Assembly (NCBI GenBank): GCA_011523425.1
Contig: WTGU01000087.1
Span: 1-64,000 of the forward strand
DNA length: 64,000 bases
DNA from: Alphaproteobacteria bacterium
GTDB lineage: Bacteria; Pseudomonadota; Alphaproteobacteria; UBA828
Reading direction: 5' to 3'
This document shows, one piece after another, positions 33,493-41,817 of this stretch (position 1 is the first letter of the stretch; every line of letters begins with the position of its first letter). The notes beneath the pieces were generated by a model. The model had not been told where the DNA came from. It did no database searches and saw only the letters and a list, made by a program, of their open reading frames with translations. Made by a program: the position numbers and the translations under genes.

Positions 33493-34896
33493 ATGGCGCT
33501 GAACTCCCCCGACGCGCGCGATCTTGCGCATCATCTTCATTCCTACACCCATCTCCCCAGCCTGGAACGGGACGGCCCGCTCGTGCTGGAGCGGGGCGAA
33601 GGTATCTATGTCCACGACACGCATGGCAAGCGCTATCTGGAGAGCGTCTCGGGCCTGTGGAACGTGGTCGCCGGATTCAGCGAGCCCCGGATCGTGCAGG
33701 CGGCGCACGAGGCCATGCAGCAGATGCCGGCCTACCACACCTTCTTCGGCCGCACCGCCCTGCCGCCCGTCGTGCTGGCCGAGAAGCTGGTCGAGATCGC
33801 ACCGATGGAGGTCGCGCGGGTCTATTTCGTCAACTCCGGCTCGGAGGCGAACGACACCGCGATCAAGATGCTCTGGATGATGGCGCGGGGAGCCGGCGAG
33901 CCGGCGCGGCGCACGCTCATCTCCCGCTCGATGGCCTATCACGGCACGACCGTGGCCTCCTGCAGCCTCAACGGAAAGCCCTACATCGGCGCCTTCGGCC
34001 TGCCGCTGCCGGAGGTGCGCTACGTGGAGGCGCCCCACTACTGGCGAAACGCCCATCCCGGCGAGAGCGAGGCGGCCTATGTCGAGCGCCTCGCGGCCGA
34101 GCTGGAAGGGCTGATCGAGTCGGAGGGGCCCGAGACCATCGCCGGCTTCTTCGCCGAGCCGGTGATGGGGGCGGGCGGCGCCGTGCCGCCGCCGGCCGGC
34201 TACTTCCCGCGCATACAGGCGATCCTGAACCGCCACGGCATCCCGTTCGTCGCCGACGAGGTGGTCACCGGGCTGGGGCGCACCGGCAACCTCTGGGGCG
34301 CGGAGACCTACGACTTCACGCCGGACATCCTGGTCACCTCGAAGGCGCTCACCTCCGGCTACGCCCCGATGGCGGCCGTGCTGCTGTCTGCCGAGATGGA
34401 CCGCCGACTGCACCGAGCGGCTGAGGAATACGACGAGTTCCCCCACGGCTTCACCACCGGCGGCAGCCCGGTCGCCGCCGCCGTCGCGCTGGAGACCATC
34501 GCGCTGATCACCGAGCCGGGCGGCCTGCTCGACAACGTGAGGGCGGTGGCGCCCGCCTTCGAGGCGGCGCTCGGCGCCTTCGAGGACCATCCGCTGGTAG
34601 GCGAGGTGCGGCATGTCGGCCTCCTCGGCGCCCTCGAGATCGTCGCCGACAAGGCCGGCAAGCGCCCCTTCGCGCCGGAGCACGAGATCGGCGAGCGGAT
34701 CGTGAGCCTCGCTTACGAGCGGGGCCTCGTGACGCGGCCGATCGGGGATGCCGTGATCGTCGCCCCGCCCTTCATCATCACGGAGGCGCAGATCGGCGAG
34801 TTGATGGGAACCCTCGGCGACGTGCTGGACGCGCTCGCCGACGCGGCCTCCCGCGAAGGCATGGGCCCGGAGCCCCTCGCCGCTTCCGCCGAGTAG
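33493..34896 (+). CDS. Class III (omega-amino acid) aminotransferase
   Basis: This 467-residue PLP enzyme transfers an amino group from omega-amino acids, amines or beta-alanine-type donors to pyruvate or 2-oxoglutarate. The Schiff-base lysine is Lys284 in VTSKALTSGY. Other family blocks are YFVNSGSEANDTAIK, SMAYHGTT, FFAEPVMGAGG, VADEVVTGLGRTG and HGFTTGGSP. The N-terminus (HHLHSYTHLPSLERDGP) and length match the pyruvate-dependent omega-transaminase group. The specific donor is not evident. It is transcribed away from the 2-hydroxyacid dehydrogenase gene. Confidence 0.9.
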   Translation: MALNSPDARDLAHHLHSYTHLPSLERDGPLVLERGEGIYVHDTHGKRYLESVSGLWNVVAGFSEPRIVQAAHEAMQQMPAYHTFFGRTALPPVVLAEKLVEIAPMEVARVYFVNSGSEANDTAIKMLWMMARGAGEPARRTLISRSMAYHGTTVASCSLNGKPYIGAFGLPLPEVRYVEAPHYWRNAHPGESEAAYVERLAAELEGLIESEGPETIAGFFAEPVMGAGGAVPPPAGYFPRIQAILNRHGIPFVADEVVTGLGRTGNLWGAETYDFTPDILVTSKALTSGYAPMAAVLLSAEMDRRLHRAAEEYDEFPHGFTTGGSPVAAAVALETIALITEPGGLLDNVRAVAPAFEAALGAFEDHPLVGEVRHVGLLGALEIVADKAGKRPFAPEHEIGERIVSLAYERGLVTRPIGDAVIVAPPFIITEAQIGELMGTLGDVLDALADAASREGMGPEPLAASAE

Positions 34897-34963
34897 CCGG
34901 CCGGCGCAGGGGCGCAGCAGGCCTACCGAAGACCCTTAGATAGTACACGCGAAAAGGCGGTTA

Positions 34964-34984
34964 CTTTATTGATATGAAATAAAG
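34964..34984. terminator. AT-rich hairpin between convergent genes
   Basis: CTTTATT and AATAAAG form a perfect 7-bp stem around GATATGA between the aminotransferase stop (34896) and the acyl-CoA synthetase stop (35018). It stands out as one of the few AT-rich hairpins in the window. A bidirectional termination role is plausible, although the stem is weak. Confidence 0.4.
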
Positions 34985-35017
34985 ACAAGGCGGAGGAGAT
35001 AAGCCCGCAACGGCCGT

Positions 35018-36745
35018 TCAGCCCGCCTTTCGTGCCTCCCTCTCGTACCCTTCGTCCGCGTCTTCGGAGAGCACGCGGGCACGCTCGCGCAGCTCGTACT
35101 TCATGATCTTGCCTGTCGCCGTCTTCGGCAGGTCGCCGAAGACGAACGTGCGCGGCACCTTGAAGCGGGCGAGATGCGCGCGGCAATGCTCGACCAGCGC
35201 TTCCTCCGTGGTCGCCCCGGCGCCGGGCTTCAGAGCGACGAAGGCGCACGGCGTCTCGCCCCACCGCTCGTCCGGCCGCGCGACCACCGCCGCCTCGAGC
35301 ACGGCCTCGTGGCCGTAGAGCGCGTTCTCCACCTCGATGCTGGAGATGTTCTCGCCGCCGGAGATGATGATGTCCTTGGCGCGGTCGGTGATCTGGATGT
35401 AGCCGTCGGGATGGGTCACGGCGAGGTCGCCGCTGTGGAACCAGCCGCCGCGGAAGGCCTCGGCGGTGGCGTCGGCATCCTCGAGATAGCCCTTCATCAC
35501 CGTGTTGCCGCGCAGCATGATCTCGCCGGTGGTGGCGCCGTCGGCCGGCACCGGCGCGAGCGTTTCCGGGTCCGCCACCATGGCGCCCCGGATCGCCTGA
35601 TGACGCACGCCCTGGCGCGCCATCAGCGCCGCGCGGTCGGCAAGCGGGAGCTCCGGCCAGTCTTCCTGCGGCGCCGCCACGAGCGCCGGCCCGTAGACCT
35701 CGGTGAGCCCGTAGAGATGGGTGACGTTGAAGCCCATCGCCTCCATGGCCGCGATCACCGGCGCCGGCGGAGCCGCGCCCCCGGTGGCGACCTCCACCAC
35801 ATGGTCGAAGCGGCGCTTCTCGCTCTCCGGCGCGTTGATCAGCATGCCGAGCACAACCGGTGCGCCGGCCATGTGGGTCACCCCCTCCTCGGCGATCAGC
35901 CGGAACACCTCCGCCGGCTCCGGCCGGCGCAGGCAGACGTGCGTGCCCGCCGCCGCGGTCACGGCCCAGGTATGGGTCCAGCCGTTGCAGTGGAACATCG
36001 GCAGCGTCCAGAGATAGACCGCATCCCGGGTCATTCCGTTCATCAGTACGTTGCTGAGCGCGTTCAGGTAGGCGCCGCGGTGGTGATAGACCACGCCCTT
36101 CGGCTGGCCCGTGGTGCCAGACGTGTAGTTGAGCGAGATCGCCCGCCACTCGTCTTCGGGCCAGGGCCAGTCGAAGTCCGGCGCGCCGGTGGCGAGCAGC
36201 GCCTCGTAGTCCTCGTCGGCGAAGCCGCTCCCCGTTCCCGTCCCGCCACCCTCCGCCTCGTCGTCCTCGATCGCCACCACGTGCGGGCAGCGGTCGAGTC
36301 CTGACAGCGCCTCCTCCACCACGCCGGCAAGGGCCGAATCGGCGATCAGCACGCGGGAGCGCGCATGCGCGAGCATGCCTGCGATGGAAGCGGGATCGAG
36401 GCGGGTGTTGAGCGCGTTCAGCACCGCACCGGCCATGGGCACGCCGAAATGGGCCTCCAGCATCGCCGGCACGTTCGGCGCGATGATGGAGACCGTATCG
36501 CCGATGCCGATACCGCGTCCGGCGAGCGCGCTGGCCAGCCGCCGGCAGCGCGCATAGGTCTCACCATAGCTCCGCCGCAGTGCGCCGTGCACCACGGCCG
36601 TCCGCGCCGGGTAGATCGCGGCCGCCCGCGCCATGAAGTCGCAGGGCGTGAGCGCCGCATGGTTGGCCGATACCCGTTCGAGCCCGCGCTCGTAGCGGTT
36701 CTTGTCCGACACGCCTCCGCTCTCCTTCGCAACCGATGCGCCCAT
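35018..36745 (-). CDS. AMP-forming acyl-CoA synthetase
   Basis: This 575-residue member of the ANL superfamily activates a carboxylic acid to an acyl-CoA through an acyl-AMP. The phosphate-binding loop is YTSGTTGQPKG (207-217). Later motifs are HLYGLTEVYGP, WFHSGDLAVTHPDGY with ITDRAKDIIISGGENISS, and PKTATGKIMK with the catalytic Lys. The segment LPMFHCNGWTHTW is characteristic of the AAE/AlkK medium-chain and methylmercaptopropionate-type ligases. The acid substrate cannot be told from sequence. It is divergent from a DsbA-like gene across 97 bp and convergent with the aminotransferase gene. Confidence 0.9.
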   Translation of the reverse strand: MGASVAKESGGVSDKNRYERGLERVSANHAALTPCDFMARAAAIYPARTAVVHGALRRSYGETYARCRRLASALAGRGIGIGDTVSIIAPNVPAMLEAHFGVPMAGAVLNALNTRLDPASIAGMLAHARSRVLIADSALAGVVEEALSGLDRCPHVVAIEDDEAEGGGTGTGSGFADEDYEALLATGAPDFDWPWPEDEWRAISLNYTSGTTGQPKGVVYHHRGAYLNALSNVLMNGMTRDAVYLWTLPMFHCNGWTHTWAVTAAAGTHVCLRRPEPAEVFRLIAEEGVTHMAGAPVVLGMLINAPESEKRRFDHVVEVATGGAAPPAPVIAAMEAMGFNVTHLYGLTEVYGPALVAAPQEDWPELPLADRAALMARQGVRHQAIRGAMVADPETLAPVPADGATTGEIMLRGNTVMKGYLEDADATAEAFRGGWFHSGDLAVTHPDGYIQITDRAKDIIISGGENISSIEVENALYGHEAVLEAAVVARPDERWGETPCAFVALKPGAGATTEEALVEHCRAHLARFKVPRTFVFGDLPKTATGKIMKYELRERARVLSEDADEGYEREARKAG

Positions 36746-36842
36746 GGTCGGCGGTGGGCAGGCGCAGCGTCAAGATCGGGCGCCCTCGCGGCAGGCGGGG
36801 CGCGCGCTCGCGCCGCCCCGGGCGGGCAGCTATACTCGGCCG

Positions 36843-37514
36843 ATGCAGGTTGCCATCGTCTCCGACACGATCTGTCCCTGGTGCTACATCGGCAAGCGCC
36901 GGTTCGAGCGTGCCCACGCGGGCCGTCCGGCCGATCTTGCGGTCGAGTGGCGCCCGTTCCAGCTCAACCCGGACATGCCCGCCGAAGGCGTCGACCGTCA
37001 GCGCTACATGGTGGCGAAGTTCGGCTCCGAGGAGCGGGTCGCCGAGATTTTCGGCATGATAGAGCAGGCCGGTGAGGCGGAAGGCATCCGCTTCGCCTTC
37101 GACCGTATCGCGCGCACCCCCAACACGGTGGATTCGCACCGCCTGATCGCCTTCGCAGGCGAGCGCGGGGTGCAGGACGAGGTGGTCGAGGCGCTGTTCC
37201 GCCGCTATTTCGAGCAGGCCGAGGACATCGGCGACGGCGCCGTTCTCGCACGAGCCGGTGCGGACGGCGGCCTCGACGAAGACGAGGTGCGCCGCTTCCT
37301 GGCGGGAACCGGGGGCGTCGACGAGGTCCGGCAGGAGAGCGAGGCGGCCAGCCGCACGGGCATTTCGGGGGTGCCCTGCTTCATCTTCGAGGGGCGCTAC
37401 GCGGTGACCGGCGCGCAGGAGCCGGACATCTTCGAGCGGGTCTTCGAGCTTGCGGCCTCCGGCAATGTCGGGGTCGGGAGCGAGGCTGCGCCCTCCCCGC
37501 CACGGGCAGGCTAG
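36843..37514 (+). CDS. DsbA-family thiol oxidoreductase (FrnE-like)
   Basis: This 223-residue thioredoxin-fold protein has the active site C11-PW-C14 (TICPWCYIGKRR) and the cis-Pro loop GISGVPCF. ARTPNTVDSHRLI and a helical insertion place it in the FrnE/DsbA group. There is no signal peptide, so it should be cytoplasmic, where such proteins act as disulfide isomerase or oxidoreductase. The ATG at 36843 is preferred, since the upstream open frame contributes only low-complexity residues before the conserved VAIVSDTICPWC strand. It ends 27 bp before the convergent YhdP-like gene. Confidence 0.88.
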   Translation: MQVAIVSDTICPWCYIGKRRFERAHAGRPADLAVEWRPFQLNPDMPAEGVDRQRYMVAKFGSEERVAEIFGMIEQAGEAEGIRFAFDRIARTPNTVDSHRLIAFAGERGVQDEVVEALFRRYFEQAEDIGDGAVLARAGADGGLDEDEVRRFLAGTGGVDEVRQESEAASRTGISGVPCFIFEGRYAVTGAQEPDIFERVFELAASGNVGVGSEAAPSPPRAG

Positions 37515-37541
37515 ACGCGCACGACGGCGGCGTTCGCCGGC

Positions 37542-40500
37542 TTATTCTTCCTCGTCGCTTCTCCCGCCCAGAAACGAGAACAGGTTGCGGAGGAAGCCTG
37601 GCGTGAGCACGGTGAGCGGGTTCACCTGGATTTCCGGCTCCTCGGTCGTGCCGCTGACCTGGTAGGCGGCCGCGAACAGCCCCTCGCCCTTCCCGCCGGT
37701 CAGCAGCTCGCCGATCACGGGAACGACCTCGACGAGGGTGTTGAGCGTATGGGCCGGAACGATCGTGCCCCGCATGTTCACCCGCTCCGTTTCGAGATCG
37801 ACGGTTCCTTCCGCATTGACGCCGACGACGAAGCCGGACGTTCGAGCCTCCCGGATGGTCAGGACGTCGTCTTCGATCGAGAAGGGCATCTCCAATTCCG
37901 AGAACGCGATGCCATCGCCCCGCAGGATGTCCACCAGGCCGAACAGCGTGGCGATGGAGAGGAGCTGCGCGAGGGTCGGCGCGTTGATCACGCGGTAGTC
38001 GTCTATCCTGACCGTGCCGGTAATGGGCACGCCCGGCCGGTCATCGTGCAGCACAGCCTCGAGCAGAAGCTCGCCGCCGACGGCATTGTCGTAGATGTCG
38101 AAGGCGTGGGCCACCGCGCCGGCGTCGCTGGAACGCACGGTCACCCTGCGCTTGTTCTCGTGCGGTTCCACCGAGAAGTGCATGGGCACGCCGGTCGCGA
38201 GCGTTCCCTCCATGAAGCCGGCGTGGCGGCCCCCGGAATCCGATTCGAAACGGGCGCGGACATTGGTCAGCTGCCCGTCGTCGTCGACCACGAGCCGCTC
38301 GATATCGAGATCGAAGGCAAGTGCGCCGGATCGCGACTCGCTCTCGTCCATCAGACTGTCGAGATAGGGCCGCGCGTCGAAGCTGGACCCTCGAATCGAG
38401 ACCCGCGTGATCCCGTCGTCGATCTCGATTCGGCCGGCGATGTCGTTCATCCCGTTGCGCAGGCTCTCGATGGTGATGTCGCGCACCGTGCCGAGTCCGG
38501 GTGCGAGCGTCGCCTGGCCGACGGCGCTGAGCGTCTCCGTGTCCACCTCGACCCGGGTGAGCTCCACCGAGCCGTCGGGGGAAAAAGCGGCGAGGACGTG
38601 CACGCTCCCGGGCTCGCCGGCGGGCTTGAACCAGTAGAGATCCGGAATCGAGAACTGCGCTTCCGTCGCGTCGAAGTGGAGCTCCGCCCGCGGCGCCTCG
38701 TCGCCGCCCGGATCGTCGTACTGCGCCTCGATCGCCAGGCTCCCCTGCACATGGGGCGCGAGATCGAGCCCCAGCGCGGCCTGTCCCTCCGGCGTCACCG
38801 TCGTGGATACGTCGAAGCGGCGCGCGAGCGGGGCATCGTCGCCGATCCCCTCCTGCCACGAGATCGTCGCCGGCATGCCCTGAAGGCGGGCCGTGCCGCG
38901 CACGTCCATGCTCCTGTTGTCGACGCCGAGGCTCAGCGCCCCCTCCGTCAGGTCGACGAGGCCGGCGATGCCGTCCAGCCGGGCATCTTGCAGCCGCGCC
39001 ACCGCGCTCACGTCGACCTGCTCGGCCGTGAGCGAACCGATCAGCGGCAGAGAGACCGTGAAGAGCGTCTGCACCCGGCCGCCGGCCCCGCTCGGCTGCA
39101 GGCCCGTCTTCGTCACCAGCGCGAGCCGGGGATGGTCGAGCAGCGCCAGGGCCTCGTCCACCGGCCCTTCGGCCTCGATCATCGTGGAGAGCCGGGGCTC
39201 CGCCGAATAGAAGTCGCTCAGGAGGGCGCTGCCGCGGGAGGCCGTGACGTCCCCGATGCGCCCGCCGCTCATCTCGAGCGCGAGCGAATTGCCGGTGAAG
39301 CGCCCGGTGCCGTCGACCCCCTCTACGGGCGGCAGCGGGCGCAGGTAGTGCATGCTCGCATTCTCGAAGGCGAGCATGCCGGACGCCGCATCGGCGTCGA
39401 ATCGACCGTCCTCCAGCGCGCCGGGCGGAAGATCGAGCGCGGCGTCGAATTGGCTGATCACGCCGTCCTCGACGTTCTTGACGATCCAGTTGCGGCCCGG
39501 ACCGAGAAACGCCGTCGGCCAGTAGGTTCCGAGTGACTCGAACGGCACGTCGCGCATGCGGAAATTGCCGCGCACCCCGATGCCTGCGTCGGCCTGCCAG
39601 ATCTCTCCGTCGAGGAAGAAGCTCGGGCGGTCGGATTCGACGGTGAGCGAGTCGAACTCGAGCCGCGTGAGCGTGTCGTCGACCGAGCCCCGGGCGGCGA
39701 GCCGGCGTATCGGCACCGGCGCGCTGAACACATCCGGCAGGATGATCTCGCCGGGCCCGCCCGTGACGCCGAAGGTGGCACCGCCGGGGGCGCTCTCCGG
39801 CGCCAGATCGAAGGTCACGGTGCCGGAGAGCGGGAGCCGGATGCTGTCGCTCCCCTCGGCCGCTGGTGTCGTGCCCGCGTACCGGATGCCCGCATTCTCG
39901 AACACGAGCGTGCCGGACGCAGACGCGCCGCCGGCCGCGCCCTCCTCCAGCGCGCCGGGCGCGACATCGAGCGCCGCGTCGAGGCTCGTGATCGTGCCGC
40001 CCTTGATGCTGTCGACGATCAGGTCGCGGCCCTCGCCCAGGAAGTCCTCGGGCCAGTAGTCGCCGAGCGAGTCGAACGGCATGTCCCGTATCCGGACGTT
40101 TCCGCGCATGCCGATGCCCGCGTCCGCCTCCCAGATCTCTCCCTCGAGGGAGACACTCGGGCGGTCGGTGTCGACGGTGAGGGAATCGAGGACCAGCCGC
40201 GAGAGCGTCTCGTCGACGGAGCCCGAGATGGCGAGCGTGCGTATCGGCACGGGCGCGGGAAAGACCGCCGGCAGGACGACCTCGCCGGGCCCGCCCGTGA
40301 TGTCGAAGAAGGCGCCGCCGGCGCCCTTCTCCGGCGCCAGATCGAAGGTCACGGTGCCGGTGAGCGGGAGCTGAATGCTGTCGCCTCCCTCGGCTGCCGG
40401 CGCCGTGCCCGCGTAGCGGATGCCCGCATTCTCGAACGCGAGCGTGCCGGCTGCCGAGGCGGCGCCGGCCCCGCCCTCCTCCAACGCGCCGGGCGCGATA

Positions 40501-41726
40501 TCGAGCGCCGCGTCGAAGGCGGTGATCGTGCCGCCCTTGATGCTGTCGACGATCCAGCTGCGGTCCTCCTCGAGGAAGTCCTCTGGCCAATAGTCGCCGA
40601 GCGAGTCGAACGGCATGTCGCGCACCCGGACACTTCCGCGCACGCCGATGCCCGCGTCCGCCTCCCAGATCTCTCCCTCAAGGGAGACGCTCGGGCGGTC
40701 GGTGCCGACGGTGAACGAATCGAGGACCAGCCGCGTGAGCGTGTCGTCGACGGAGCCTGAGGCGGCGAGCCTGCGTACCGGCACCGGCGCGGGAAAGACC
40801 GCCGGCAGAGCGACCTCGCCGGGCCCGCCCGTGATGTCGAAGACGGCGCCGCCGAAGGCGCTCCCCGGCGCCAGATCGACGGTCACGGTGCCGGAAAGCG
40901 GGAGCCTCCACCCGCCCAAGTCCCCAAACTCGGGTGCGATGGCGGCGAGCTGCGACGGTTCGAGCCCCGCGAACGTGACCGCGGCGCTGCCCATCCCGGT
41001 CTCCCGGTGGTGGAAAAGCTGCACCTCCAGATGCGCTTCGGCGTCCTGCACGTGCAGGTCCGTCGAGAGGTGGCCGACGATCGAGGCCTCGTCCAGATCG
41101 AGGGTGAGGTCGGTGGTGGGAGACGTCCAGGTGAGACCGGACGCCTCGTCGTGGAGGTCCACGGCGGCGTCGCTGAGGGCGACGCGCCGGAGCCGTGCCA
41201 TCGGGTGGTCCTCGCGGGGCGGGTCGAGCAGGTCGGCCACCAGATCGTCGGCGGCGTCGCTGGAGTCGGTGGCGCCGGCAGCATCGGCAGCGCCCGCCTC
41301 CACGCGGCCGTCTCCGCTGCCGGCGAGGTGAAGCTGGCCGTCGAGGCTGCGAACCAGGCCGAGGCGCGGCTCCCGAAGCTCGATCGAGGTCGGCGCGACG
41401 ACGCCTCGCAGAAGCGCCGCGCCGCTCAGTCCGATCGCCGCCGCCGGCACCTGTGCCAGGGTTTCGCCCTCGGTATCCGCGATGCGCAGATCGGTCAGCT
41501 GGATTTCGAGCGGATGGCCCCAGCCGGCCCAGACCAGGAGAGTGTCCTCGAATTCGAAGCGGTAGGAGAGGTCCTCGCCATGCAGGGCCTCCTCCACGTA
41601 GGGAGAGAGGAAGCCGAGCGAGAGCGGCCCCTCGGTCAGGCGCCAGGCGCCCAGGCCGAAGACGACGGCCAGTGCGCCGAACAGCGCGCCGAATACGTGG
41701 AGAGCGACGCGGGCCGTCGATCTCAT
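37542..41726 (-). CDS. YhdP/AsmA-like bridge protein with internal triplication
   Basis: This 1394-residue protein has an N-terminal membrane anchor (VALHVFGALFGALAVVFGLGAWRL), a beta-rich body and the C-terminal block typical of YhdP/AsmA-like proteins. That block includes SVDFETERVNMRGT-type text, here DLETERVNMRGTIVPAHTLN, and VPVIGELLTGG. These bridge-like proteins help move phospholipid between the inner and outer membranes. Three direct repeats of exactly 534 bp (178 codons) occupy 39303-40904 and carry LPLSGTVTFDLAP, FDITGGPGEV and PFDSLGDYWPEDFL. Removing two units leaves about 1040 residues, nearer a normal size. The ATG at 41726 starts at the anchor, and the open frame upstream reads antisense glnE and was excluded. 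It is divergent from glnE across 91 bp. Confidence 0.82.
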   Translation of the reverse strand: MRSTARVALHVFGALFGALAVVFGLGAWRLTEGPLSLGFLSPYVEEALHGEDLSYRFEFEDTLLVWAGWGHPLEIQLTDLRIADTEGETLAQVPAAAIGLSGAALLRGVVAPTSIELREPRLGLVRSLDGQLHLAGSGDGRVEAGAADAAGATDSSDAADDLVADLLDPPREDHPMARLRRVALSDAAVDLHDEASGLTWTSPTTDLTLDLDEASIVGHLSTDLHVQDAEAHLEVQLFHHRETGMGSAAVTFAGLEPSQLAAIAPEFGDLGGWRLPLSGTVTVDLAPGSAFGGAVFDITGGPGEVALPAVFPAPVPVRRLAASGSVDDTLTRLVLDSFTVGTDRPSVSLEGEIWEADAGIGVRGSVRVRDMPFDSLGDYWPEDFLEEDRSWIVDSIKGGTITAFDAALDIAPGALEEGGAGAASAAGTLAFENAGIRYAGTAPAAEGGDSIQLPLTGTVTFDLAPEKGAGGAFFDITGGPGEVVLPAVFPAPVPIRTLAISGSVDETLSRLVLDSLTVDTDRPSVSLEGEIWEADAGIGMRGNVRIRDMPFDSLGDYWPEDFLGEGRDLIVDSIKGGTITSLDAALDVAPGALEEGAAGGASASGTLVFENAGIRYAGTTPAAEGSDSIRLPLSGTVTFDLAPESAPGGATFGVTGGPGEIILPDVFSAPVPIRRLAARGSVDDTLTRLEFDSLTVESDRPSFFLDGEIWQADAGIGVRGNFRMRDVPFESLGTYWPTAFLGPGRNWIVKNVEDGVISQFDAALDLPPGALEDGRFDADAASGMLAFENASMHYLRPLPPVEGVDGTGRFTGNSLALEMSGGRIGDVTASRGSALLSDFYSAEPRLSTMIEAEGPVDEALALLDHPRLALVTKTGLQPSGAGGRVQTLFTVSLPLIGSLTAEQVDVSAVARLQDARLDGIAGLVDLTEGALSLGVDNRSMDVRGTARLQGMPATISWQEGIGDDAPLARRFDVSTTVTPEGQAALGLDLAPHVQGSLAIEAQYDDPGGDEAPRAELHFDATEAQFSIPDLYWFKPAGEPGSVHVLAAFSPDGSVELTRVEVDTETLSAVGQATLAPGLGTVRDITIESLRNGMNDIAGRIEIDDGITRVSIRGSSFDARPYLDSLMDESESRSGALAFDLDIERLVVDDDGQLTNVRARFESDSGGRHAGFMEGTLATGVPMHFSVEPHENKRRVTVRSSDAGAVAHAFDIYDNAVGGELLLEAVLHDDRPGVPITGTVRIDDYRVINAPTLAQLLSIATLFGLVDILRGDGIAFSELEMPFSIEDDVLTIREARTSGFVVGVNAEGTVDLETERVNMRGTIVPAHTLNTLVEVVPVIGELLTGGKGEGLFAAAYQVSGTTEEPEIQVNPLTVLTPGFLRNLFSFLGGRSDEEE
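39303..40904. repeat. Three tandem 534-bp units inside the YhdP-like gene
   Basis: Units start at 40904, 40370 and 39836 (minus strand) and end at 40371, 39837 and 39303. The spacing is exactly 534 bp each time. Units 1 and 2 are the most alike, and unit 3 has drifted and changes at its end. All are in frame, so the gene stays open. This is segmental tandem amplification of a structural module. Confidence 0.85.
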
Positions 41727-41773
41727 CTCGGTGGTCCGGAGACGGCCGCTGCTGCCGCGCCCCTGCGCCCCCT

Positions 41774-41803
41774 TTGCCTGTTCCCGCCGCCGATCCTTGT
41801 AAT
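41774..41803 (+). promoter_or_regulatory. Possible promoter for glnE
   Basis: TTGCCT (41774-41779) and TGTAAT (41798-41803) are separated by 18 bp, close to a sigma-70 pattern, and lie just before the GTG at 41818. The predicted transcript start would be about 41810, so the leader would be very short. That fits the lack of a ribosome site before the GTG. It is one candidate in a 91-bp divergent region. Confidence 0.35.
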
Positions 41804-41817
41804 ACAATCGGTGCGCG

